From contig JAVTVX010000024.1 in NCBI GenBank assembly GCA_033439265.1, positions 15,298,501 to 15,362,500 on the forward strand: a DNA stretch of 64,000 nucleotides. Reading direction: 5' to 3'. The notes beneath the pieces are model-generated. The model was given only the letters and a program-made list of their open reading frames with translations. It searched no databases and was not told the origin of the DNA. Shown in pieces: positions 11,682-21,790 of the stretch. How positions within the stretch are numbered: position 1 is the first letter of the stretch; every line of letters starts with the position of its first letter. The stretch is from Dillenia suffruticosa (taxonomy: Eukaryota > Streptophyta > Magnoliopsida > Dilleniales > Dilleniaceae). The position numbers and the translations under genes were made by a program.

Positions 11682-12283
11682 TGGTATCAGAGCAGGCAAC
11701 GATACCTTCCTCTTTCGGTCTTAATGACCCTCCACCACAAATTAGCACCTCAATGTTCACCTCCTTACTTCTAGATTTCACAAACTACAATGTTTGGCAA
11801 GATACCATCAAGAGGTCCCTAAACTTCTTCAACCTTGAAAATCATATATTTGAAGAACCTCTTGATGAAGCCAATCCATTATTCAAAGTATGGAAGAAGA
11901 GAGACGATCGAGTGGTGGTACTCCTTCAAATGTCTCTTGACAAAACTCACAAGGCTATGGTCACATGTATTCCAAACGCAAGAGCATTATGGGAGCAAAT
12001 GCAATCGTTATATGGTCAAGAATCCAACACCGGAAGAATCTTTGAGCTGAAAAAGAAGATCTTCAAAATTCAAAAAGGAGGTAAATCCATACCCGAATAC
12101 TTTGGGGAATATAGAGATCTATGGAATGAATTCAATCTCTTGAGGCCTCCTACTATAAATCTCAAGACCATTCTTCAAAGGAACGATGAAGATATGACCT
12201 TTGGTCTACTCATGGGTCTTGGAGATGAATATGCTCCAATTCGTCAAGAGATTCTTCGAATGAAGGTCTTTCCTTCATTTTAA
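11681..12283 (+). pseudogene. Copia B gag N-terminal part
   Basis: Gag/UBN2-type capsid domain: a NYNVWQDTIKRSL block, an ALWEQMQSLYG block, and a KIQKGGKSIPEYFGEYRDLW stretch typical of copia Gag. The frame ends at TAA 12281-12283, but the same frame reopens immediately, so this is a nonsense mutation. The first ATG spans the LTR/PBS boundary, so the first residues (MVSEQ) would be encoded by the primer site. The next in-frame Met is about 25 codons later and could be the true start. Confidence 0.85.
11682..11693 (+). other. Primer binding site of copia B (tRNA-iMet)
   Basis: TGGTATCAGAGC, a perfect complement to the initiator tRNA-Met 3' end, with no spacer from the LTR. Confidence 0.95.
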
Positions 12284-13390
12284 GAAGTCCAATTCATGGT
12301 GCAAAGAACCGAGACTAGCTTAAGGCTTGAAGAATCTACCAAGCTTAAATCTGACTCTCAAGCCTTCCAAGCTATCCACGAAGAGCATCCGACCAACAAC
12401 ACTCAAAACTTTGTAAAAAGAGACATTTGCCCACATTGCAAGAAGTCCGGCCATAAGAAAGAAAAATGCTGGTTCCTACACCCACATTTGAGGCCGAAAT
12501 ATGCTAGGAAAAATCCGGAATCATCTTCAAATGCTCAACAAGTGTCTCAAGTGGCAGCACTCGAATCCATGATGGAGGAGATGCATAAGGAATTCAAACA
12601 CCTTGTTGGGCAGATTAGTCACCATTCTGGTAATTCCTTATCTTCATCTATTTCCAATTCTTGGCTCATATATTCCGGATATGACGATCATATGGTAAAA
12701 GATAGAAACAAAATCAACAAGTTTATTCCCTTGACCAATCATAAATTAGTTAAAGTAACTAATGGTCATAAGTTAAAAGTTGATCACTTAGGAGAAATTG
12801 AACTATTTGGGAGAAAGACTAAAGCTTTATATGTTCCAAAATTCAATTCAAACTTACTTTCTATTAGCAAAATAACCAAAGAGCAAGATTGCAAAGCTAT
12901 TTTTGATCTTAACCAAGTAATATTTCAGGATCGCAAAATGAACAATTTGATTGGCAAGGGAACTAAGAGGAACAACCTCTATTACTTGGATCAAGAGAAC
13001 CAAGCTTTTGCTGTCCGAAACATATCCCCCTCTTTATGGCATGAACGTCTAGGGCATCCAGGAAACCTAGCTTTGAAACGTCTATTTCCGAATAGTGAAT
13101 TAGAAGATAGGCATTGCAAAGCTTGTGTACTTGGAAAACAAACCAAAGTGTATTATTCCATTTCTGAAACAATATATAAAGAGGTTTTTGAATTAGTTCA
13201 TTCGGATGTTTGGACCTCTCCTTTAGTCTCCCATAATCGTTTTAGATACTTTGTGACATTCATAGATCACAAAACTAGATACACTTGGGTTTATCTCTTA
13301 GTTAACAAATCTGAAGTATTTGAGGCATTCAAGAGCTACTATAGATACATAACAAAGCAATTTAATGCTAACCTAAAGATGTTTAGGTAA
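12284..13390 (+). pseudogene. Copia B zinc knuckle, protease, integrase N-half
   Basis: Same frame as gag. A CCHC knuckle CPHCKKSGHKKEKC lies at about 12428-12470. The protease site reads WLIYSGYDDHM where copia has WLIDSGATDHM, so the catalytic aspartate is tyrosine. The pre-integrase HHCC zinc site follows (HERLGHPGN ... CKACVLGKQ), then the first catalytic Asp of the integrase core (LVHSDVW). The frame ends at TAA 13388-13390, just before the DHGGEF catalytic block, which continues in frame. Confidence 0.88.
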
Positions 13391-14158
13391 GATCATGGAG
13401 GGGAGTTCACTAGCCTTGAGTTTGAAAATTTTCTAGAGGAAAAAGGGATCATTCATCAAAAGTCTTGTGTGTACACTCTTCAACAAAATGGAATAGCCGA
13501 GAGAAAGAATAGACATCTCTTGGAGACAGCTAGATCTATGATGTTTCACTCAAATTTACCTAAGGAATATTGGAATGAGGCCATTAGGACCACTGCTCAA
13601 CTTATAAACCTCATGCCATCCCAAATCCTAGGAGGAAAGTCACCCCTAGAACTACTCCTTGGAAAGAGACCTAGCATTGATCATTTAAGAGTTTTTGGTT
13701 GTGTTTGCTATGTCCACATTCCTAGTCATCTTAGGAGTAAACTAGATGTCAAGGGAAGAAAATGCATCTTTCTAGGATATTTCTCTTTTGAAAAAGGATA
13801 TAAATGTTATGATCCTCTAACCAAGAAACTATACACGTCCAAGGATGTGATATTTGTGGAAAATGAGCTTTATTTTGCAGGTCAAAGAAGAGAAGATCAA
13901 ACCAAAGAAAACTACCAGCAAGAACAGTGGAATGTGATTCTGCCAAAAATCAATGAAGTTCCTGCCGAAAGCAATGAAGAAACTCACCAAAATGATCCAA
14001 CTCAAGGGAACCCATCACCCTCTCATTCAGATCATGAAATACAAGAAGATCAAGAGGAAGGACACTTAGACTCAGGGGGAGCTCTTGATACGGCCGAAGA
14101 GCATGAGGAGCAGTCTATGATGAACCCCCTCCCCTCTTCGAAGATCTACAAGACTTAG
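13391..14158 (+). pseudogene. Copia B integrase C-half and linker
   Basis: Begins with DHGGEFTS (second catalytic Asp), then QQNGIAERKNRHLLETAR with the catalytic Glu, and the GKRPSIDHLRVFGC/GYKCYDP blocks typical of copia integrase C-termini. An acidic, low-complexity linker (EEHEEQ-type) follows. A frameshift near 14135, in a C-rich run, moves the reading frame before the RT domain. Confidence 0.88.
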
Positions 14159-14580
14159 ACTTCCTCCCTTGGAATGGATCAATAGAATGGTCTATTTTAA
14201 CTCCAAGGTGACTACTCATCCAATTTCTCAATACTACTCAATATCTAACATGTCTTGCAGTCACCAAAGATTCATCAAGAACATAGACCTTCACCAAGAG
14301 CCTAGAACATTTGAGGAGGCAAAGGATCAACCTCATTGGGTTCAAGCAATGAAGAATGAGTTGGCTGCTTTGGCTAAAAATAACACTTGGGAAGTGACCT
14401 CTCTACCAAAGGGAAAAAGAGCTGTGGGATGCAAATGGATATTCAAGATCAAACACAAGAGTGATGGAAGCATAGATAGATTCAAGGCAAGATTGGTGGC
14501 CAAGGGCTTCACTCAATCATATGGCATAGACTATAAGGAAACGTTTGCACCCATGGCCAAGATACACCATCCGTGTCCTT
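14140..14580 (+). pseudogene. Copia B RT N-terminal part
   Basis: After the frameshift the frame reads [13 protein letters not shown], then [20 protein letters not shown] and [20 protein letters not shown], the standard start of a copia RT. A second frameshift near 14570 follows the ETFAPMAKI block. Confidence 0.88.
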
Positions 14581-15412
14581 CTCTCTCTTGCTATAAATCA
14601 CTCATGGCCATTATTTCAAATGGATGTTGCAAACACCTTTTTACAAGGAGATTTGGAAGAAGAGGTGTACATGGAAGTGCCCCCTGGTTTCTCCCATCGT
14701 GACAACAAAGTTTACAAACTAAAGAAGGCAATATATGGCCTCAAGCAATCACCTAGAGTATGGTATGGAAAACTTAGCACTACTCTCCTTGAACATGGTT
14801 TTAAGAAATGCGTTAGTGATTCATCCTTATTTGTCAAGAACCTAGGAGAAAATACCATTATCATTCTTGTTTATGTAGATGATATAATTATAACAGGAAA
14901 TGATATGAATCTCATTAACAAAGTTAGAATTTTTCTTCAAACTAAGTTTGACATCAAGGATCTAGGGAAACTAAAATACTTCCTAGGGATAGAACTTGCC
15001 TATTGTTCCAATGGACTTATTCTATCACAAAGAAAGTATGCTCTTAACCCTTTGTAGGAGACGGGAAAACTAGGTGCCAAACCAGCTTGTAGTCCGGTAA
15101 GCACATCCTTAAGTCACAAAGATGATGAGGAAATTTATGAAGATGAGCAACGATATCAAAGACTTGTTGGAAGATTAATCTACCTAACCATCACTAGACC
15201 GGACATCTCTTATGCCATTGGGCAAGTTAGCCAGCACATGCATCAACCCAAGAAGAAGCATTGGAGGGCCATTGAAAGAATTCTTCTCTACCTAAAGGGA
15301 ACTCCAGGAATGGGAATTCAAATGAAGAAGAACGAATCTTCTCAAATCATAGGGTTCTGTGATGCATATTGGGCTGGTGATTCAGAAGATAGGAGATCGA
15401 CTTCAGGGTATT
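14570..15412 (+). pseudogene. Copia B RT palm and RNase H first part
   Basis: Contains [34 protein letters not shown] and the intact catalytic box YVDD in LVYVDDIIITGND. The in-frame TAG at 15055-15057 breaks the frame. Beyond it the frame continues through TRPDISYAIGQVSQ and the RNase H start (GFCDAYWAGDSEDRRSTSGY). It stops at 15412, where gypsy element C is inserted; RNase H resumes at 26283. Confidence 0.9.
15408..15412. other. Target site duplication of gypsy C, left copy
   Basis: GTATT here and again at 26283-26287 flanks element C exactly. Removing C plus one copy reconnects the RNase H sequence of copia B. Confidence 0.96.
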
Positions 15413-18180
15413 TGTAACACCGACCCTCGGTGTATTCTATAGTGAATTCCATTTCATATATATATACATATATGTTGTTTCTATTACTACAGGTTCATGA
15501 ATTTTCACAAAAAAAAAAATGATATTTGACGGTAAAATACAAATCGGATCAATTTTGACTCAAAGAGATTCAAAACCTTAATTTCATATTAAATAAATTA
15601 AATTAGGTCTAATATAAGATTTTGGGCCTAGTATGAAATTATGAAAATTTTAGGGGTCAAATTAGAATTTTTATAAGTCAAAGGACTTGTTAGCAATTAA
15701 CAAAACTTAAATGAAATGTGACAAGTGTATTCTTGTGTTGAACAAGTGTTATAGTGAGGAGGACAAGTGTTGGCCAAATGGAGATGAGAAAGGCAAGGTG
15801 GGCCAATGAGAACACATGCACACAAAAAAAAAAAGAACCAATCAAAACACATGCAATAGTCAAAATGATCCTATGGTTTAGATTAATTGGAGATTTGATC
15901 CAAGGGTGGTGACTTATTAACACAATAATAAAAGAAGAAGGCCTTAGAATGCTTGTTCATTCTTCCCAAATTCGTGAGAACAAGGAGAGAAGCAAGAGAG
16001 GAAGACAAAGAAAGTGAGGTAAGAAATTTTATCCTGTCTTACTTTAAATGTTATTTATGTCCGTGATTCATCTCTGTTTTAAGGCATCTAAGAGCCAGAA
16101 TTTGAAAATGTGATAGTTATATGAATTGTAGATCTAAGTCTTATCTTTCCAACGAGGTAAGAATCACCAAATTCTGATGCCTGTGCAAAAAGTTATGGCA
16201 CTTTTCCTGAAACTCGACATAGAAGCGTCCTGTTTCGAACCTTGACAGTAGTGAGTAAAAACGACCCCTCTCCAGTCTTAGTTTGAAGAAACACAAAACA
16301 TGAAAGTTATAGATATATGCCTTGTCTATAACATATAAAACCTTCAGCCATTTCGCATGAGGAAATTGAAAGTTATATAATTTTCCTTAAAACTGTGTTG
16401 ACAGAAACTGTATGTTTCACTAAAACGTATCTGTCCTGTTCATGAATTTTGTTCAACCCCTTCCAGACATATTTAGATAAAACGCAAAACACGAAAGTTG
16501 TAGATCTACATCTTAGCTATAACATGTTAAAATTTCATTAGACTTTGATGAGTAGGATGAAAGTTATAGCTTCTGTACGAAAACTGAACAGAATCTGAAA
16601 CTTAAATATGGCTGTAACAAAATGAGGCTTACCGGGAATTCTGTGATTTGAATCTGAGGAAGTGTGCAAAATGAAAGTTATAGTGCTATCCCTTAGCTTT
16701 AAAATGAGATAAGAATCATCTGATTTGGATTGGTATAGCCAAAGTTATAGTCTGTTTTTCCATGACTGCGCAGGTTAAAAATCTACGGACTGTTTGTCTC
16801 CCTAAGAGTTATTTGAGTTGAACGGAGGGGACACTTGATTTGCGCTTTGTGAAAATATTGGGGAGTGCGTTATCCTCCCCTAACGGTGAGTGGGACTTGA
16901 CATCTACTTTTAATTGATACCGTGTTTTAAAAAGCTTTCAAAAGCATGATTTAAAATGGTATGATTGACCTATTCTCCTGGATTTATGAAAATGTTTTGT
17001 GATATATGGAGTGTCCTAACTTGTTTATATCGATATGCATCCATGATTTTGATACTTGATGATTGTGCCACACTTTGATATATCCACATGATTTTATGCT
17101 TCCATTGCATATTGGCACATACTTTTGACATGATAGGGCTTGATGATTTGGCTTGAAATATGTGATTTGGGCTGGATGCCCCTGTGGATACTGTGATGAT
17201 GATGATATGCTTCCTATGGCATTCCGTAGCTACGAAGGACATTTGGTAGAGGCACCTGTTGTGCCCGGATACGCCTCTGCAGGGGGTATCCGCCAGATCG
17301 TCATACATATTGTATGGACAGTCGTCGGTTGAACCACTCCGGGGAGGACCTTGGTAGGTCTAGCACCGGCGGGTTTCCATACACGCTTGATCCTTGATAC
17401 GTGTACGATATATATATACAGGCTAGTTGGAGTAGTCTGTGGCCAACGTTGGGGTAGAGAGCCTTATTTTATTACTTGCACTGTGAAAACCCCCAACGTT
17501 GCCCGTCCTTGGCCATGGTCGGCCCTTGCCGGGATATTTTCGGCTGACTCTATACGATATAATGGACATACATACTGGATGCATATTTGATTTGATACGT
17601 ATGCTGTGAATGATTTATTGAGATGTCATAATATTTTTTTTTGCATACTATGGATTTATTGGGACATAATTTTGGCACTCCTAATTCACCCAAAAAAATT
17701 AATTGTAGCATGTCATTCCCCCCGACTTGCTGAGTACCAACCCCCCTCTCTATGGTACTCACCCCTCACATTTCCCTCCTACAGGGGTAGACTCAGACCG
17801 AGAGATTTGTGCGCATTATTGTATTGGATATTCTTTGGAGACTACTGGGCCGGGGTATGACTACCCGCTCTTCCGTTATATATTGAGGTTATTGTTTCAT
17901 CTTGAGGAAGTTAGGATGACCATTGTATTTGTTTAAATTGGGATGACTGTATTTATAATTCTTCTGGTCTGTATAAGGTTAACTTTCACTCATTTTAATT
18001 TACATTGAGGCATACATGTATTATTTTTATCATTTGGGGATCTCTGTGATTTGGAAACTTGGATTATGTGAATGTTGACAGCCTTACGGTGCTTTGATGT
18101 ACGGGACGTGGTGCCCGTGCATCTGGGTGCCGCGGCGGGCTCGTTGCGTGCCTGGCTCGGGAGTGGGTCGGGGCGTGATA
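15413..18180 (+). repeat. 5' LTR of gypsy C (2768 bp)
   Basis: Begins TGTAACACCGACC and ends GGGGCGTGATA; the 3' copy ends TGACA. It contains four diverged units of about 185 bp (16110-16770) and several open frames, none resembling a known protein. The same frames recur in the 3' LTR only because the LTRs are copies. Confidence 0.96.
16110..16770 (+). repeat. Diverged ~185-bp tandem units inside gypsy C LTR
   Basis: A core like GAAAGTTATAGATCTA, followed by a CTTA..TAACAT word and a TTCA/GATGAG half, recurs with its TAGAT/TAGTG anchor at about 16129, 16310, 16501 and 16681 (spacings 181, 191, 180). Each unit has a second AAAGTTAT word about 75-85 bp later. The same array is in the 3' LTR at about 24212-24870. 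Confidence 0.75.
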
Positions 18181-18189
18181 GGCCTCGGT

Positions 18190-18201
18190 TGGTATCAGAG
18201 C
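18190..18201 (+). other. Primer binding site of gypsy C (tRNA-iMet)
   Basis: TGGTATCAGAGC, nine bases downstream of the LTR end. Confidence 0.93.
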
Positions 18202-18512
18202 TCTAGGTTAGAGCTGAGTTGAGAAACTGATTTAAAAAAAAAAAAAAAAATAATATATATATCCCCAGGTAAATCTGATTTTGAAAGTTCTCAATGCATG
18301 TGAAAGTTACTGTACAGTCATTCCCCAGTACATGGTCATAGGCAGATGAGTTCATCCATTTTTAGAGGGTTGGACACGGGTCATATCTAATCTAGCATAC
18401 CTTATCCATTGGTTCCGATGCCAAGTTGATTTCTTTTAGGGGGTTAGTTATTCCATAACTAACCCTAATTCTTATATATCTGCCTGATTAGTGCCTTTTT
18501 CCTCACAAAAAT

Positions 18513-19889
18513 ATGACGACTAGGCGAGGTACCCACTTCTTACCTACTGAGCCCCCTAGTGTACCGGAGGACGTGTCTTCCTCATACGGTTCTCCTTCAG
18601 TGCCTACACCACCGACCACCACGGCCGCAGATCTACCACCACCGCCACCGCTGGATGCCTACCGACAGGTGTTCGAGTGGTACGCTACCCACGACATTCA
18701 GATGCCACCACCACCACCACCACCGATGGCTGAGCCAACCCCTACGGCCATGCCACGACCAGTCGCACCAGAGCCTCCACCTGTTGTTAGTCCATCTGCA
18801 ATTTCTAAACCCAGCGACAGTACTTCTTCGACGTTGAGACGGATTCACGAGCTCACCCAGCTCGTGAAGGAGGCGAGACAGCTAGGCTGTACCGAGTTCT
18901 CTGGGGTGGGTGATTCCACTGCTGCGAAGCACTGGATCAACCGCACCCGCCGAGTGTTGACAGACCTTGACTTGAGTGAGGAGTTCAGACTCCGAGTGGC
19001 CGAGAGATTATTGGATGGAGATGCCCTCTCGTGGTGGGAGGTAGTTTGTGATGATGCAGCGGAGCCCAGGAGTTGGGAGGACTTTCTACGGGAGTTCAAC
19101 CGCAGATATTTTTCAGCATTCCAGCAGAACAGGAAGAGGACGGAGTTCCACCACCTGCGGCAGGGGACTCGGACTATGACCGAGTATGAGGCCGAGTTAA
19201 GGAGACTGGCCGCTTTTGTTCCGGACCTAGCCACACCCAGTCAGTTGAGGTTCAAGTTTGAGGATGGCCTCAACTTGAACGTCCGGAGGTATATGACGGT
19301 GACCCCTAACTTCTCATTGCCAGAGATAGTAGACTCAGCACTCCGGGCTGAGGAGATCGTCCATGCTGAGGGACGACAGAGAGAGAGGAGGAAGAGGCCC
19401 GAGTTTTCTGGGGGCCAGAGTTCGAAGAAAGGGAGAACCTCAGGGTTTCGCGGAGATCTTTCCCAGAGGCAGGGATCACAGTCCCAGGGGTTTAGAGCAC
19501 CAGCCCCGAGTGCCTCCACTCAGACTATAGCCCGACGACACCCTTTTTGTCGTCGGTGCGGCAGACATCACCCCTTCGGAGCTTGCGGGGTGACAGTGAC
19601 TTGCTTCCAGTGTGGGAGACAGGGGCACATCAAGAGCCAGTGCCCTGATCTTGGAGCAGGGGGTCCGACAATTTCTATTCAGTCTAGTGCTCCACGAGAG
19701 GGACAGCAGGGAGCACCGGCACACTCTACCCCTACAGCCCCACGAGCAATAGCTGGGAGTAGTATGGCACCAGGACCATCGCGGCAACCGCCGAGGGCTC
19801 AGGCCCGAGTGTACGCGATGACGCAGGAGGATGCGCAGACGAACCCCGATGTCATTATTGGTACTCCCCTTTCTGACTCACACACTTAG
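18513..19889 (+). CDS. Gag of gypsy C
   Basis: Open 458-residue frame starting MTTRRGTHF. It makes the capsid/nucleocapsid of the retrotransposon particle. A proline-rich N-terminus (residues about 20-100) is followed by the retrotransposon gag domain with AKHWINRTRRVL, LSWWEVV and WEDFLREFNRRYF (about 140-205). Then come MTEYEAELRRLAAFVP, a basic linker, and the CCHC knuckle CFQCGRQGHIKSQC near residues 364-377, with a cysteine-rich RRCGRHHPFGAC just before it. The frame ends after DVIIGTPLSDSHT. That tail corresponds to the point where related chromoviruses continue into protease, which suggests the last dozen codons are read from an intron-like segment. Confidence 0.93.
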   Translation: MTTRRGTHFLPTEPPSVPEDVSSSYGSPSVPTPPTTTAADLPPPPPLDAYRQVFEWYATHDIQMPPPPPPPMAEPTPTAMPRPVAPEPPPVVSPSAISKPSDSTSSTLRRIHELTQLVKEARQLGCTEFSGVGDSTAAKHWINRTRRVLTDLDLSEEFRLRVAERLLDGDALSWWEVVCDDAAEPRSWEDFLREFNRRYFSAFQQNRKRTEFHHLRQGTRTMTEYEAELRRLAAFVPDLATPSQLRFKFEDGLNLNVRRYMTVTPNFSLPEIVDSALRAEEIVHAEGRQRERRKRPEFSGGQSSKKGRTSGFRGDLSQRQGSQSQGFRAPAPSASTQTIARRHPFCRRCGRHHPFGACGVTVTCFQCGRQGHIKSQCPDLGAGGPTISIQSSAPREGQQGAPAHSTPTAPRAIAGSSMAPGPSRQPPRAQARVYAMTQEDAQTNPDVIIGTPLSDSHT

Positions 19890-20057
19890 AGATTTCCTCT
19901 GTACTTTTATTTTGAGACTCATCATAAGCCAAAGCCTTAGAGGCTTGACTATGTTGGTTGTACCTACTTTTGAGATACATATACTTTTGAGATATATATG
20001 ATGAGTATCTATTACCACCTTTATTTAAAGTGATCTATTTACTTTCCCCACATTTAT
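19861..20057 (+). other. Intron-like gag-pol spacer of gypsy C
   Basis: A segment of 197 nt starts GTACTCC at a glycine codon of gag and ends just before the pol frame. Its removal would place gag and pol in one frame. The 5' end is a GT donor in the same codon and phase as in element D. The 3' end here reads AT, not AG, so the acceptor looks mutated or a different one is used. Pol is closed immediately upstream by TGA at 20057-20059. See the matching segment at 49830-50083. Confidence 0.5.
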
Positions 20058-20062
20058 GAACT

Positions 20063-21790
20063 ATGAGGATTTATGGAGTCGACGCCCGTATCCTTATCGA
20101 CACCGGGTCGAACTACTCGTATGTGAGAACGTCCTTTGCCCACCTGATGGGTAAGCCTTTGACGCCACTTCGAGATGAGATATTGGTTTTCACTCCTCTC
20201 GGTGAACAGTTCTTGAGAGATTCGGTCTATAGAGGGATAGAGATCATGATTGGAAACACGGTACTTGAGGCAGATTTGATCCCTTTGGACCTGACCGATA
20301 TTAATGCCATCCTTGGCATGGATTGGCTGAGCAAACACAGAGCCTCCGTTGATTGTTTTACTAAGGAAGTTGAGTTTCGGAGATTAGAGGGGCTTACTTT
20401 GAGATTTTCTGGTGAGAGGAGAGTATTGCCTCGCTGTGTTATTTCGGTAATGGATGCCAGGAGGTTAATACGCCAAGGCTGCACGGCGTACTTGGCCCAT
20501 GTTGTGGATACTACTGTGAAGGGACCTAGGAATGAGGATATCCCTGTAGTACAAGAGTTTGCAGATGTTTTCCCTGAGGAGCTACCCGGCCTTCCACCGG
20601 CTCGGGAGTTTGACTTTGAGATTGACATAGCTCCGGGAGCCGCCCCTATATCTATTCCGCCATACAGAATGGCACCAGCTGAGCTGAGAGAGCTCAAGGT
20701 CCAGTTGCAGGAATTACTAGACAAGGGCTTTATCCGTCCGAGCACTTCGCCTTGGGGTGCTCCGGTGTTGTTTGTAAAGAAAAAGGATGGGACCCTACGA
20801 CTGTGCATGGATTATCGGCAGTTGAATAAGGTGACCGTCAAGAACCGGTATCCTCTGCCACGTATTGATGACCTATTTGACCAGCTTCAGGGTGCACGGG
20901 TCTTTTCGAAGATCGATTTGCGGTCTGGTTATCATCAGTTACGGATTCGGGCCGAGGACGTGCCCAAGACTGCATTCCGTACTCGCTATGGTCACTTTGA
21001 GTTTTTAGTGATGCCGTTTGGATTGACTAATGCTCCAGCGGCTTTTATGGATTTGATGAACCGGGTTTTCCATAACTACTTGGATCGTTTCGTTATCGTC
21101 TTTATTGATGACATTTTGGTATACTCATGGAGTGATGAGGAGCATGTACAACACCTGAGGGTGGTCTTACAGACTCTCCGTGAGCAGCAGTTATATGCCA
21201 AATTCACGAAGTGTGAATTTTGGCTAAGGGAGATTGGATTTCTAGGCCACATTGTTTCTGCAGAGGGGATTTTTGTTGATCCGCAGAAAGTAGAGGCCAT
21301 ATTGAGGTGGGAGCAGCCGCAGACCATTACTGAGATCCGGAGTTTTCTTGGACTTGCTGGTTATTACAGACGATTCGTAGAGGGTTTCTCGAAGATTGCT
21401 GCTCCACTCTCCCGATTGACGAGGAAAGACGTCAAGTTCTGTTGGGATGACCGCTGTGAGGCGAGCTTTCAGGAGCTCAAACAACGACTGACGTCGGCAC
21501 CTATCTTGGCTCTCCCTATCAGTGGCAGAGAGTATGTTGTGTATAGTGATGCCAGCCGGCAGGGGTTGGGTTGCGTATTGATGCAGGATGGACGGGTGAT
21601 CGCCTATGCTTCGAGACAGTTGAAGAAGCATGAGGTGAACTACCCTACTCACGATCTAGAGCTGGCAGCCATAGTCTTCGCACTGAGAATATGGCGGCAT
21701 TACTTATATGGAGTTACTTGCAGGGTCTTCACAGACCATAAGAGTTTGAAGTATTTATTTACTCAGAGAGAGCTAAACCTGAGACAGTGA
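20063..21790 (+). CDS. Pol of gypsy C, part 1: protease, RT, RNase H
   Basis: A 575-residue frame. The aspartic protease site DTG is at residues 13-15 ([14 protein letters not shown]). RT begins near residue 190 and includes [49 protein letters not shown], and the catalytic box FIDD at 347-350. RNase H follows with YSDAS (first Asp), [11 protein letters not shown] (Glu) and FTDHKSL (Asp). The frame is closed by TGA at 21788-21790 in the conserved block after RNase H; the same frame reopens directly as part 2. The stop fits a C-to-T change at a CpG, so this copy could not make full-length Pol without readthrough. Confidence 0.95.
   Translation: MRIYGVDARILIDTGSNYSYVRTSFAHLMGKPLTPLRDEILVFTPLGEQFLRDSVYRGIEIMIGNTVLEADLIPLDLTDINAILGMDWLSKHRASVDCFTKEVEFRRLEGLTLRFSGERRVLPRCVISVMDARRLIRQGCTAYLAHVVDTTVKGPRNEDIPVVQEFADVFPEELPGLPPAREFDFEIDIAPGAAPISIPPYRMAPAELRELKVQLQELLDKGFIRPSTSPWGAPVLFVKKKDGTLRLCMDYRQLNKVTVKNRYPLPRIDDLFDQLQGARVFSKIDLRSGYHQLRIRAEDVPKTAFRTRYGHFEFLVMPFGLTNAPAAFMDLMNRVFHNYLDRFVIVFIDDILVYSWSDEEHVQHLRVVLQTLREQQLYAKFTKCEFWLREIGFLGHIVSAEGIFVDPQKVEAILRWEQPQTITEIRSFLGLAGYYRRFVEGFSKIAAPLSRLTRKDVKFCWDDRCEASFQELKQRLTSAPILALPISGREYVVYSDASRQGLGCVLMQDGRVIAYASRQLKKHEVNYPTHDLELAAIVFALRIWRHYLYGVTCRVFTDHKSLKYLFTQRELNLRQ

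Noticed and set aside
15690..17936. Open frames in the gypsy C 5' LTR that recur in the 3' LTR (e.g. 16970-17308 and 25073-25411)
   Set aside because: They recur because LTRs are copies, not through selection; no domain similarity is visible.
18190..18201. tRNA genes at TGGTATCAGAGC sites
   Set aside because: These are 12-nt primer binding sites next to LTRs; no cloverleaf sequence is present around them.
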